Below the pieces are notes generated by a model. It searched no databases. It saw nothing but the letters and a program-made list of their open reading frames with translations, and was not told where the DNA came from. A stretch of DNA of 64,000 nucleotides from Ceratodon purpureus (Eukaryota > Streptophyta > Bryopsida > Pseudoditrichales > Ditrichaceae): NCBI GenBank assembly GCA_014871385.1, contig CM026424.1:13854892-13918891 (forward strand), given 5' to 3'. Position 1 is the first letter of the stretch. Every line of letters starts with the position of its first letter. The position numbers were made by a program, and so were the translations under genes. Positions 33,028 through 44,999 of this stretch are shown here, piece after piece.

Positions 33028-33201
33028 CGACTACTGTACCGTTCTTGACTTCCATTTTAGCAACATTGCACCATGAAACTGGGATGAAGCTGATGAGCTA
33101 CGCGAAAGACAGTGCAGAGTGGTTGATTCTTGATGCTGTCGGAACGACTACTGTACCATTCTTGACTTCCCTTTTAGCAAAATTGCACCTTGAAACTGGA
33201 G
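33028..33201 (+). repeat. 57-bp direct repeat, 117 bp apart
   Basis: CGACTACTGTACCGTTCTTG at 33028 recurs at 33145 with few changes, and the similarity extends through ATTGCACC.TGAAACTGG. An open frame at 32835-33215 spans both copies and would contain two TTTVPFLTS segments, but I see no other evidence of coding. Confidence 0.75.
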
Positions 33202-33205
33202 CAAT

Positions 33206-34143
33206 TCGAAGATAGAGCACAGTAGCTGAATCCTGGTGGTGTCTGTAAACAGCATATTTGCTAGCATAAAGTGAGAATTCTCCATTGGATTTCTTCAAAG
33301 TCAAGACTACTACAGTACATCCTCACCTGGAACCAGGATGTCAGTTGTCAGCTTATCACTAACATTCTCTCACTTGGAAAGGATCAACCCATTGCGCGCA
33401 CAGACTTGCACCTGTCAGACTGGTTTCCAGAGTACATGCCTTAAGCGAACTGTACTTCAAAACATACAACTGTCGGAGTTACAGTGTGGGATCGGATGCA
33501 AGTCTGCTGCAGATATGTAGTCATGAGCGCGAGAGAAAAGAAAAGAAAAACTAACGGTTGGAGAAAGATGCCACTCCGGCCATTCGTCCAGAGGCATGCA
33601 GGATTTTATTGCACAGAAAAACCCATCAAAAGAATGGCACCCTTTGAAGGGTCTACTACAATAATTACTGGCTTCAGAACTGCACATCAACAGCAAGCTC
33701 ACGCTCCAACGGTCCCCTCTTCACTCACAGTTCTACAAACTGAGGAAATAATTCTGAGAAAAAAACAATTACAATAATCATAATCATAGCGTGTCTATCG
33801 ATCTGAGCTGTGCTACTGACTCGTATCATTCACGTACTTCACATGAGAAAACAGTGGGGCGCGGCTCGATGCAGTGCACAATTGGGCGATGATCAACTTC
33901 TTCTCTCCCCGCCTCCGCATAAATGCACCAGGCACCTGCTCTCCAGCTTCTTCTTCTTCTTACACCGATTTTTCTTCTTTTTTTTGTTTTGCTCTCATAG
34001 AATTTGACCACGGAGATGGGAGGCATGGTCAAAAGCTATGCGATCTCCTGACGCTAACATAACGCCCTCACCAGGATCATTTTCTTACAAAAACGACGAC
34101 CATAAAAAAACATCGATCCGACGCTATTACAATAATAATACTA
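33206..34143. other. Spacer and 3' flank of the zinc-finger gene
   Basis: Pyrimidine-rich tract at about 33945-33990. The 3' UTR of the minus-strand zinc-finger gene probably occupies the right end. Confidence 0.4.
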
Positions 34144-36126
34144 CTACCTGAGACGCGCTCCATGCATCAACTCCAGCGCGCTCTGTCCAGGTAACGTCGA
34201 TTTGCGAGACGAGAACTGAGAAATACTCTGAGAAAAATAATAGTTATCCAAGTTGCTGAGGATGCGCGAGGCATACACCGGAGTAGCCAAACCCACCCCG
34301 GGAAGGTTTGATCCGGCCCTCCTGCTCGGGTTGCTGTGCCGGTTGGACGCGGTCCCCAACAGGCCGGAGGAGAGCTGCAACCCGGCGAAGTTGTAGCGGG
34401 CGGCCTTGTCGGGGAGGTTTTTGAAGATGGGCGCGGGGGTGGTGAAGGTGGACATGTGGTGCGAGGTGATGGACGACGAGATCGCGGCCTCTTCGTACGT
34501 TGCGCGGTGTCGCTTCGTGCCGTGGCGTTGCTGCGGGGAGCAGCTGCTTCGGCCGCCGCTGTTGTGACTCGAGTCCTCGTCGGAAGTTGTTGTCGACTGG
34601 TTGCAAGACGAGTTGTTGGAGTTCGCGCCGCAGTTGTGGTGGTGGTGGGGGTGATTGTTGCTGGTCTGCTCTTGGCATACTGGATGTGCCTTCTTGTGCG
34701 CCACCAGGTTGCACTTGAAGGCGAATTTGAGCCCGCATTTGCACTCGATCGGCTCCCCACAGAGCTTCTCGTGATCTCGCACGTCAACCTGAATGATCAT
34801 CCACGCAAATTCTCAGCAAAGGATTCAATTTAACACTTGAGAATGTATGTGAAACCTGCGAATAGAAGACCTTAAACCCTAATTACACGATGAAATTAAA
34901 CTTCTTCAGGGGTGGTGGCATTGTACTGCGAGTTGAGATGAAAAGAGGAGTGAGGAGTAGTACCTCGATGTAAAACTTCTTCCCGCATTTGCGGCAGCCG
35001 AAGGGCTTCTCGCCGTCGGAGTGCTTGCGGCCGTAATGGCGCCGGAGCTCGTACAGGCCCACGAAGGTTTTCCTGCATTTGGGGCAGCGCGAGGGGATTT
35101 TCTTGTTGGTGCCGGCCTTCGAGGAGGGCGTCAAGGTTGGCAGCGTCGGGAGGCCGTCTGGGCTGATTGCGCTCCCGTCCGTGTAGTGCGTTTTGTGGTG
35201 CATCTTCATGGTTTGTGGGTTCTTGAACGTCTTGTTGCACCCTTCCTGGCCGCACCGAAACGGACGCCGGTTCTGAATCAAGTCCAACGAGACCTCCGCT
35301 GCCTCGATGTTGTCATCGATGTACTCCACCTTCTCGATCCTCTGCACGTCCAACGCCACAACCGATTGTCAGCAATTATGTTTCATATGATCACAAATTT
35401 CTTTCCCACCACGAACACCTAAATTAAATGAGCTGCACATGTGAAATTTTCAAAAGGGCTTACTGAGTGAGAGAGAGAGAATTCTACCTTGTTGTTCAAA
35501 GGTGGGGGTTCGTGTTTCACAACAACTTCATCTGAATCCACGGAATAGGCGATGTCCTGACTTGAAAGCCCCGACTCATCGCTGGGTGACATTTCAGGCG
35601 ACTCTGGTGAAAGTCCCAGGTGCTGCTCAAGAAATTGCACTGCCCTTCGTTCCTGTTCTTCCTGTTCCTCCTGTTGGTACTGATTCAGCTCTTGCCCGAG
35701 CTCCGGGTGCTCAAAGTATGGCGTCTCGGGTGATTCTGGCGGTGTCACCAGGTTCTTGAGCGCGTCCATCAAACTGGGATGCATCGCAGGTTGGTTGCAT
35801 CCATTAAACTGTTGCAAAAACTGGCTGGCGTCAGCTCCGTCGAGGAGATTTACGTCGTCGTCTTCTGTAGAATACACCAGCTGGGGCTCATCGGAAAGCG
35901 GCGACGCGCAAGCGAAGTCGAACGTGGCACCTGGGTTGTTGGACGAAGAGCGGCACGGCGAGTAACTCAAATCAGGTCCGGACCAACTGATGCCGGGGGA
36001 TCCAAACACGCTCAAGTTATCGCCGAAGAAGGACGCCACACCTCCACTGTCGATGTTGCCGTAAAGCTGGTTGGAATGCGGCTCGTTGTTGTAGAATCCG
36101 GGCAGGGCGAGAGCACCGGGCGCCAT
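34144..36126 (-). CDS. Four-finger C2H2 zinc-finger transcription factor (WIP/STOP1/IDD-like)
   Basis: Three exons, 36126-35488, 35341-34964 and 34788-34144, join in phase 0 with GT..AG introns, giving 553 aa. Residues 1-213 are acidic and Pro/Ser/Gln-rich (TPPESPETPYFEHPELG, QQEEQEEQE), typical of an activation region, and include a VKHEP sumoylation-type site. Fingers: ZF1 C243/C248/H261/H265, ZF2 C299/C302/H315/H320, ZF3 C329/C332/H345/C349 (a C2HC finger, split by intron 2) and ZF4 C355/C357/H370/H374 (short C-x-C spacing). The RRHYGRKHSDGEKPF linker, HEKLCG and CKCG are features shared with plant WIP, STOP1 and IDD fingers. The C-terminal ~180 residues are Ser/Asn/His-rich. It should be a nuclear DNA-binding regulator. 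The exact subfamily is not settled. Confidence 0.88.
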
Positions 36127-36786
36127 GATCACAACAATCCCTCAAAAACTCAAATTCAATTCTAGTTCTTCAACTTCTCCCTCCTTTCAGTTCTCTGGCT
36201 CTCAATCCTTACAGTAATGTTACTGATGGGGGAAACTAAACCCTCCTCACTCCAATTCTAAGCTCAGCAGCTTCGTAATATATTTGAAACTGCGGCACAA
36301 ATGTTACAAAACTCACAACGTCCCACGAACAAGGATACTTGTGTACGTTCTTCCAGATTAGTATCTTTCTTTTTCAGCCATAATTTGTGATTGGATCTCT
36401 CCCTTCTGCTGCCCAGAAATCTACAATTGATTGAATCCCCGACTAGCTTCTTCAACGAGCTCAAAACCGTAACTCAGTTGCAAACTTTGCCAGTGATACT
36501 CAGTTGCATTGAGACCATCGGCTTGCGACTAACAACAAAATGAATATGTGTAATCCTGAACTCGAGGTTACAAGGATTTAGATCTGTGAGAAAAACTCTA
36601 CAAAAGAAATTGAAGAGTGTGTATATTTACACTGCACTAGATACAAATATAATCTATTGCTTCTCAAATATGTGAGCTCCGGGTGAAAACCCTGGAAGCT
36701 GGAATGTGACAGTGACTTGTAAGAATGAGACTCTCTGCCGTTACAGAATGCTTCAATCAGTAGAGCGACACCTTACAAGTACAAAA
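36127..36786 (-). promoter_or_regulatory. 5' flank of the zinc-finger gene
   Basis: Minus-strand upstream region. 36127-36250 is probably 5' UTR with CT-rich stretches. No specific promoter box was assigned. Confidence 0.4.
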
Positions 36787-36856
36787 GAATCAGCAAAGTG
36801 CTAGTGACAAGTTCCCTCTAGAATCAGCAAAGTGCTGAACGAATCAGCAAAGTGCT
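36787..36856 (+). repeat. Three copies of a 16-bp repeat
   Basis: GAATCAGCAAAGTGCT begins at 36787, 36821 and 36841. Confidence 0.9.
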
Positions 36857-38470
36857 GCCGAAACAGACGGTGAACTCTGGAGAGTAGATCGACTGATCTT
36901 ACTACTCCTCTTTGGATCGTTCTCTCCTGTTGTACTACTTTCAGGAACTGGGTACCCTCATTGATCTGTGGGATCGACCTCACTTGCAGTGTCGACGATG
37001 CAGTGGACCATCGGCAAACCCAGAAAGTGCTGCGCTCTGACAACTCTGGCCAGTGGAGTCAGAGGGCGATTGCAGGGTACACATGGGACAGAGCTCAATG
37101 TATCACATATCCCAACTTCCCAAGTCTATCATCGACTTCCAACCAACAACATCGATCATCGAACATTCAGAAACTAAGTTAACCAACGAACGTCGCCGGT
37201 AAGTGGGACTTGATCGTGGGCAGTACGTGACATCTGGGATGGTTCTACTTCCATCTAGTGACTCAACTCCACTCCTATTTAACCAGATGAGCGACACTTC
37301 GAATCTACACCCCCAAGAATGGACTACAGTAGAAATTCAACCTGGCGTGGTGGACTTTCACCGGATGGTCCAACCAGGAATATCATGCCGAAATGCTGGA
37401 CTTGTTGCGGGCGCGGGTTATAGAATCTTCGCTCCCTCTCAGTAAGAATCGACCACAATACCAGCGTTTGAACATACCCCCCAGAGCTCCTCACATTCAA
37501 GATGCTAATTCTCCGGCTCCTGATTCCCTCAAGAATGTGGCTTTATCAGATTCGTTGAATGAGTTTTTTGGTACCTGTAGTACCCAAGTGGGCAGACTCC
37601 AGTAAACTCGATGGCAGTCATGCAGTGAATCCGTAACTGATACGGTATTAGCATTCACTTGCTCACTGTAACTTGATGTTATGTTGATCCGGGGGAGTAG
37701 TTCGAATAATTGTATGTTGAACGAGTGATTAAGGGGTTGAAAGCTCCTGTTTATCTAGATTTTGAAATCCCCGATTTCTTCCAAGAAATTTAATTTCGGC
37801 AAGTCCTCGGTGACCGGTTGACAGTCGACAGGCGACTGCCCTCGCATCGGATGAATGCACCGCCTGGTCGATACAGTGCTCCCTTGGGGTGCGATCCCAG
37901 TGAAACTTGTCTTGCACACAACCTGCTCATTGGTTCGCTCACAGCGGTAACAAAATAGATTGTGAATTATTTTTATTGCCGTTGTGACGGAAAGCGAAGA
38001 ATATGCTGTTTTATATAAATAAGTTATATGTGTGTGTATGTGCAGGAACACTCAAGTTCGTTTTAGTTTTTCTTACTTTTTTTAAGAGTTTATCTGTGTT
38101 GCAGAGATCATTCAAAGGTGCAGTGACCTGCTGTAACTTGGGTGTGTGCAGTATGCTTATTGCTAATTTACCGCGCATGGTGTTACGTGGGTTTTGTTAT
38201 GGATAGATTGGATAGACTCCAGTACAGTAGAAATGCATTTGATTGTTTGTGAAAGAAATGTGGTATTTCGGAAAAGTCTCGATATCTCTTGCAACCATTG
38301 TAAAAGTTCAGCTGGAACGAATATTGTCACTTCGTACGCCGGAAAATGCTTAAAATTTTACCAATATTGTATTTGTACATATGCATCAAAATTATCTATG
38401 TTACATTGAATCGCTAAATGTTTTTGAACGCGGTGCAAACTGTCCCAAACACAGTTCAAGGGTAATATAT
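36857..38470. other. Spacer with possible exon pieces
   Basis: About 37284-37605 (plus strand) has coding-like stretches: HPQEWTTVEIQPGVVDFHRM, and EYHAEMLDLLRARVIESS in another frame after a possible acceptor CCAACCAG. I recognise no family and cannot build a full gene. The remainder shows nothing. Confidence 0.3.
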
Positions 38471-38486
38471 AAAAACCAATCCTTTT

Positions 38487-38688
38487 TGGTCCGGAATGAC
38501 CTTAAACTACCAGATGATGGACTTGTGTACCCTCGGTTGTTGCCGGGGTACTAGGGGGTTGGCTGTTCGATTCCGATCGACCGTAAAATCTCACTTGTAC
38601 CGGATGGATAACCCTGGCGATGGGTTGCGAAAAGCAACTTGTCTGCTTCGCCGCGGATTGCGAAAAGTAATCCGTGTGTTCCAAAAAA

Positions 38689-38727
<39 letters not shown>
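38487..38727 (+). mobile_element. tRNA-derived SINE with poly(A) tail
   Basis: This ~240-bp unit is flanked by a 16-bp direct duplication AAAAACCAATCCTTTT (38471-38486 and 38728-38743). It ends in a ~40-base A tract and has a TGTTCGATTCC box (about 38568) matching the B box of RNA polymerase III promoters. The A box is not certain. It is a non-coding retrotransposon that depends on LINE enzymes. Confidence 0.8.
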
Positions 38728-38734
<7 letters not shown>

Positions 38735-38743
38735 AATCCTTTT

Positions 38744-40009
38744 ATTTATTTTGTAAATGGTCTTTTTCCATTTTCATTTTTTGTACTTATCATTCTATGG
38801 TTCTAATGTCACCTTATCTAGATTGAATAAGGGGACTAGTATACTGAGATAGCTATAATATTAAAATGGTCCTCTTAAATGCAATAGTTGAAAAATATTG
38901 TTTTGGTTTTGTGTCATATAAGGCTTACAAGGCTTTGTTCAATAAACTACAAAGATTTACAAAAATTATTATCAAAATAAAATAATAAAAAATAATCATG
39001 TAAATTTAATACAATATTTCTATTTGATGTAATTGATTTTATCTTCAATTGTTTCTATTATGCTTATATATGTGAGCAATTTTTAGACTTCCTTGTCAAA
39101 TTTTCATTTTTCTTTGTAAAATCAAAGTAACATTGTTAAAGAAAATATATTTACATCCATAATTAAAAATAATAATAATAATATTGTATAGAATTATACA
39201 TCTACTTTGATTTAAAATTTACACGGTCACTATAGAATGTTAAAGACCACCTTTATTTTCAAGTCCTACATTTGATATACTAAAATTTATCATCCAAGTT
39301 GAAGAATCATTTCATACTTCTGAAATCCCTCTAAACACCTTCATCAAAAAACATCAACTATCAAACTAATATTTAGATGAACGTAGTCTAAGAGATAATA
39401 AAGTTATTTGTAAACTCACCTAATTTGTCACATATGATTTCACCTTCTTCTTTTCTACATCCATGTTTACAAATAGAATACATACTTTACTATTAAGATA
39501 TTTCATACACTTGATCAAAACACATATTTCAATACAAACATATTCAAACACTCATCCTTTATAAAACCATTAACATGACAAATTTCCAAAAAATTGAGTC
39601 AAACTCTAAAGGTAACACACCATACATCTTCAAACGTTTGTAAAATGAAGATATGTAACATAAGACAACTTTTTTTTTATAAAGGTTTGGCTAAACATCA
39701 CGCTGTGAGAACAGATTGATAAAACAATCGAGGAAGAGAAGGCATGAGGGAGGAATTCACAATTGCACGTCGGCCATGACCAGCCACGCCTGGGCCCTCC
39801 ACGCTCCAGTGAGTGTCTGCGTCGATGAGCGTGCGGCAGCTTGCCCCAATCGCAGCAGCACTCCATCGTCCCCACCACTCGCAGCCTGCAGGCCACGGCT
39901 TGTCGGCGATTTCTGTTCCGTTTTCTTGGACTCCCTCCCGGGTTGCACATTTTAACGGAAAACTGCCATCTCGGTTCTCCCAGCATAAGTTTTTCGTTGA
40001 ACCCGTAGT
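38744..40009. other. AT-rich spacer; GC-rich island at 39740-40010
   Basis: 38744-39700 is AT-rich and empty. 39740-40076 is GC-rich and has overlapping ORFs on both strands (for example 39813-40076 plus, ending PEVTMTILYSDSSKFDY), but neither has recognisable motifs. A first exon or transit-peptide exon is possible but unproven. Confidence 0.35.
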
Positions 40010-40200
40010 CGCCGCACTCACTCCCGAGGTTACCATGACAATTCTATATTCAGATTCAAGCAAATTTGACTACTGAGTCTGAATCGCAGAGAGCTCCGAG
40101 AGAGGTGGAGAGACTCACATGATTAGGGTTCCAAATGGTGCAGAGTGTGTCCCCGCTTTATATACCCGGACTCCCGTTTTAAGCACTTCGTTGCACTTCG
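40010..40200. repeat. Dispersed repeat, inverted partner of 25160-25370
   Basis: Same blocks as the partner in reverse order and orientation (CACTCACTCCCGAGGTTAC, TTCCAAATGGTGCAGAG, TGTCCCCGC, TATATACCCGGAC). Confidence 0.65.
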
Positions 40201-40371
40201 AGCGCACTCTTAATAGTGCAATGGACCGTTATGTTTGGTAACGCCGAAGATGCACGCTCTTATGGTTGGGAACTTGTACTTATCGCCGCGTTATGCACTA
40301 AAACACGTGCGTATCTATGTTATTGCACTCGGGTTCGAAATGTAGTCCTCGAGCGCGGGTGCACAAAACAT

Positions 40372-40401
40372 GGGTTACGCACTCGTTCTAGTGCGTAACC
40401 C
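40372..40401. repeat. Perfect 12-bp stem hairpin
   Basis: GGGTTACGCACT, loop CGTTCT, then AGTGCGTAACCC. Isolated, with no evidence of transcription. Confidence 0.8.
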
Positions 40402-41509
40402 TATACATTTTAGCACCAAGTTAACCCATAAACGTCAACCCCAGTCCCTCGCGCTTGGTTTGATTTTGGAAGAATCTTATTCATATCCTATATTCCATTG
40501 TATCAATGGGATTTTTAGAATGTCAAAACGAGCACCTTAAAGAACTCTAGTTTTTTTTTAAATAAAGCCAAACCAAATTTTAAAAAGAAATATGCTTAAA
40601 AGAGATTTTAAAAGAGATTTTGGATGTGATATTAGGCAAAAAAAAAATTGTTGTTTAAGGGTTAATATTCTTGTTGTATGGGAAACATATTTCCTAAGCT
40701 TCATGGTCATTTATAATATTTGTTCATTACAAAATGTATTCTTACCTTGGGTGTCCATATATATAAAGTGAAGATAGGTTGTTTTTGTTTGAAGCCCTAA
40801 TTTTGTAAATCTACTCCATCTCTCATTGCTTTCTTTGTTTCTGCTTCTCTCTCTAATCAAATGCAAGTTATACTTCTTTGACTATCTATGTGGAGTAACT
40901 TTCTTCACTCTAAGGTCATTAAGACAAGAACTACTAGTTTAACTCTACTGGTTTTGGTATCTAAGCAAGGAGCACTATCACAGAAGATTTTACAATAAAT
41001 ATTATCTATAACAAATATATTCATAGATGTACTCCAACATCGTTCCTATGAATATCTTAACATGTTTAAAAGCAATCTTCACTATAATAAATTATACCCT
41101 CATCTAAAAATGTTCAAATGCCTACCCCAAGTAGGAAAAAAATGCTAAAAAAATTGGTTTATTCAAGAGCCAATATGAATTAAGTATCTATTTATTCTTT
41201 TTTGTTATGTCAATATCCACAAAACAAAGACCAAGAGGCCAAGACACATTTAGAAGGATTATGGGTTTAGTCTTAATTTTTCTTATTCTCAAATGAAATT
41301 TAAATATTTTCAATCATGAAATTTATATTCAATTTACATTCAAAATTGTTGAATAAATTTTGCAGTGAGATATAAATACTACTATTGTGCGGTATTTTCT
41401 CTTTTGTAGAAAAAAATTGAATGCAATGTGCACTAAAAGCTTGTTTACAAAGAACATGGGCTACAATTTAAAGCCAAAAGTGTTACTTATCAAAGGGATG
41501 AAGTCATCA
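40402..41509. other. AT-rich spacer, no gene
   Basis: A CT-rich stretch at about 40800-40860 resembles one at 4780-4810, which hints at shared repeat ancestry. Otherwise nothing. Confidence 0.4.
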
Positions 41510-41511
41510 TA

Positions 41512-42075
41512 CCGTAGGTTCATAGCAGCTTGGGCAGAAAATAATTATTTACAAGACTGCCCAGATTTTTCAGAAATTCATGACTGTAATTGCCCAAAAA
41601 TGAATACATGAAATTACAAAACTGCCCAAACTTACGTAAATTCAAGTGGCATGAGAGAAAATCCAACAAAATAGTGCCAAATATATTCTACAGTGACTTT
41701 AGCACGTCATGAACTCCACAAGTTTAGCTGACACTTATGCTTGTTGTGAAGCTCACAAGGGTCTCGTGGGCTCACAATCACTTCTCTACATACAAAAACC
41801 ATTGATACACGATAAAACTACAGCATATACTACAATAAGTCCGCTTAAGGATATTAATGCAAGTGATTAGGGTAAAGTCAAATGTATAAGTATCCGTCAT
41901 CCATTTCGAAAGTAACCCTAATCAATTACAAAACTGGATGAATGCCTAACTTATATTTAATTATACTTTAGAGCTGCCCAACTTTTGAGATATTATTTTT
42001 CAAATTGCCTAACCACTTTTTCTACTTTAATTAATTATTGGGCAAAAGAGTGCCCAAGCTGCTATGAACCTACGG
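41512..42075. mobile_element. TA-flanked inverted-repeat element (564 bp)
   Basis: Terminal repeats CCGTAGGTTCATAGCAGCTT (continuing GGGCA) are perfect over about 25 bp at both ends. TA flanks both sides (41510-41511 and 42076-42077). No ORF. TA target points to a Tc1/mariner-mobilised element; the superfamily is inferred. Confidence 0.78.
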
Positions 42076-42077
42076 TA

Positions 42078-43737
42078 AGTGGAGAACCATCTTTGAAACG
42101 GAGGAGTTATAAGTGTGTTGTTGCCTTAACTTTTGGCATAAATCTAATAAGAGTACTCAAACTAAAATCAAAGTTGCAATGATAATACTTGAATATTAAA
42201 CTTCAAAAATAGATAATTAAAAGAAGATTTTTATCATTGTCATCATTAGTACTTTTTACCATTCTTTGATAAATGTTTATAGAAGATGAATATGGGCAAG
42301 TACAATTTTTACTTCTAGCTGTCAAGAAAATTTCAGCTCTTTTTTCTAATGGAATCCAAAAATATTCAAAACATGTTTTCTACGCTTCGAAATATGATTT
42401 CTAAAAACTCTTAAAATTATTTGAAAAATATAAAATCAAAGGTATTATGTTTTTTGTGTTCACTTATCATTTTAAATACGTAACATTATGGTCAAATAGC
42501 TCTAAATATCTTCAAATGATTGAAATATTACAGATAGCTAAAATACTTTAACTCAGAAAATGTCAAAATATATTCAATTGGAACTCACGATGTGACTTGT
42601 CATTTTTACTGGATTAAAAACGTCATGACATCTATATGAAGTTCATGGTCCCAAAATATTGATTTTGTTACCATGTATTTACAAACTCACACACTAACAC
42701 ATTGCATTCATTGCATAAGCCCAAACCATTTTTGGTACCACTAATATGTTTTCATACTTTTTCCATCTTTATTTCATTCCTAAAAAATTAATCATCTTTT
42801 ATCATAGATGTTTCAACTATTTTTTTTTCATAAAAAATAGAATGAACTAAACTCTAGATTCCAAATGCTATTAAGCTAAAAGTATCCATTTTGGTTTAAT
42901 AAGTAAGTTTTTATATTATAAACAAGACTTAATTATTAAAATTAATTATATATGTAAGCAATTGGAATAGGATTTTATAATTTTGGAATTCATATAAATG
43001 TACAAAATAAAAAGTGGCAAAATGAGGGCAATACGATTATCCAAGATGGATATGATAATCAAACTATTGGAAATCAAGATTAGAGGTTGTAGCTAAGATA
43101 AATTTAGGTTATATTACAACCGTTTAAAGGAACCCTTCTAAACAATCTAACATTGTTTCTTGTGGTAAGGGCCAGTTCACATACAGAAGCCAAGCCAATT
43201 TTCATTGGGGCCAATTGCTTGGAATTTCAGTCCATTTTTGGGTTGGGGCTGGCCTCAAGTCCCCATTATAATGTGATTATAACGGAGGCCGATTTTCCCA
43301 TATGTAATGGCCTTGGGGCCAAGAAGCTGGGCCGATCCAATAGATTTAGAAAATTTCAACCCTTCTTTCTCACTTTTCATTGCCATTTGTATAAGATGAA
43401 TGAACGAAGACATAAGATTTTAATGGTTCTTGTGTTCTTCATGGCCGTGCGACATGTTATAGAAATAATGCAATATTGCAAGGTTTGATTAAAAGTCTAG
43501 GAATCACCGCAATCAAACAAGAATATAGCATCAACCACATATCTACACTTATACATCTTCTACATAGACCAAAAACATAATAAAAAGTGGATTTGGGCCT
43601 CATTTGGCCTCCAAATGGTGCATAAACTGAAAATTCCAGCAATGATTTGAGTACAAAAACAATGAATTATGAAAGGTGGACATGAAGGAAGAAGGAAGGA
43701 AAGGGTGGATGAGATCTATGGAGGCTCTCTCTATGTA
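42078..43737. other. AT-rich spacer, no gene
   Basis: 43150-43340 is GC-richer (GGCCAATT and GGCCTTGGGGCC words) but shows no gene. Confidence 0.4.
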
Positions 43738-43875
43738 CTTGGGTGAATTGGCCCGGGTGAATTGGCCCGGGTGAATTGGCCCGGCCCCTTGGTGTAAATT
43801 GGCCCGGCCCCTTGGTGTAAATTGGCCCGGCCCCTTGGTGTAAATTGGCCTGGCCCCTTGTGTAAATTGGCCCGA
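43738..43875 (+). repeat. Short tandem repeat array (15- and 25-bp units)
   Basis: Three GGGTGAATTGGCCC units are followed by four GGCCCCTTGGTGTAAATTGG units. The last is slightly shortened. Confidence 0.9.
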
Positions 43876-44999
43876 AGATCATGAATTCAGGCTACTCCAT
43901 GGAACCGCAACAAATCAATAAAGCTAGGAATTTTCCTCTTCAAAGTATGAACCAGTTAATCAAAAAAAATTCTACTAAGTATGGAGTAAGGATCCTCACT
44001 GCTTTATGAAATTATGAATCACCTTGGTCAATGCAAACCAAAAAGAAAACCATATTGTATTTGGATTACCTGAGGTCTATACTTAGACAGTAAATCAACT
44101 ACAGTGCGTATGTGTATATTTACTGTACAATACAGATGCCAAAGTGGATGCAACATACTGTACAAACTTTTGATGTTTGTGCTCCAATTTGGTCACCATA
44201 AATGTGCACTAACTCAGACATGGGAAACAAGGACAAAGACCAACATCAAGTTACTGTGGTGAGCTTTGAGTAGACTAGCATGACCCAGCCAGTTATCAGC
44301 TTATCAAATAAGGTGCTAAGGGCGCTCCACACTGTGGCCAAGTCAGGAGGCCGACCATCAAACTTCTAGACCAAACTAAGTTGAGAGTCCAAACTTAAGG
44401 GCTTGAAAAATATATCAAATTAGTCCATTTCAAGTCTTTGGCCGGTCACAATCTGAAGCTCTAAAGTCCAAGTTCAAAGCCTAAGTCCTATCATCCAAAT
44501 ATTTGAAAATTTACAGAAAATAGAAAAAATAAAATAAAAAAAGGTTTTGGAAACTCAAGCTCTTATACACTAGATATAGTGAGACCACTAAGATCTTCCA
44601 TGCCGCCAAACTATTTGGAGTAAAAAACATTGATGTAACAAAGCCAAACTCATAATATTTTCTAAAAACTTAAGGTGACTTTAATGGTAACTTTGTTAAT
44701 CCCTAAAGGCCTTTAAGACCATATTATGGTCGTAACACTTATAGGTAGGCTATTTTGAAGCTATTCTAAGGTCTTAGTATTTAATATATTTTTGACTACA
44801 TACAACTTTCAACGGTAGATTTCCAATGGCCCAAGTTTCAAAGCATTTGGAGTTACGATGCAAAAATTTTGAATTTTAGAAGAATATGTTCAAAATTTGA
44901 ATAGCCAATAACCAATCATAATGATGAAGAACTTTAACATCAAGGGAAGAAAAAGAAAACTGTACAAGGTACTGGTGAAGAAGACTTTACCATTTTATA
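43876..44999. other. Spacer, no gene
   Basis: No ORF with motifs and no repeat boundaries were identified. Confidence 0.4.

Noticed and set aside
34167-34787. 206-aa and 166-aa ORFs overlapping the last zinc-finger exon
   Set aside because: Alternate frames of a GC-rich exon; only the frame with the finger residues joins the upstream exons in phase.
38487-38700. tRNA gene
   Set aside because: A B-box-like sequence is present but no cloverleaf can be drawn, and the A tail with target duplication shows a SINE.
40372-40401. microRNA precursor
   Set aside because: The 12-bp stem is too short and isolated for a plant miRNA hairpin.
43738-43875. CRISPR-like array
   Set aside because: Units are contiguous tandem repeats without distinct spacers, in a plant nuclear genome.
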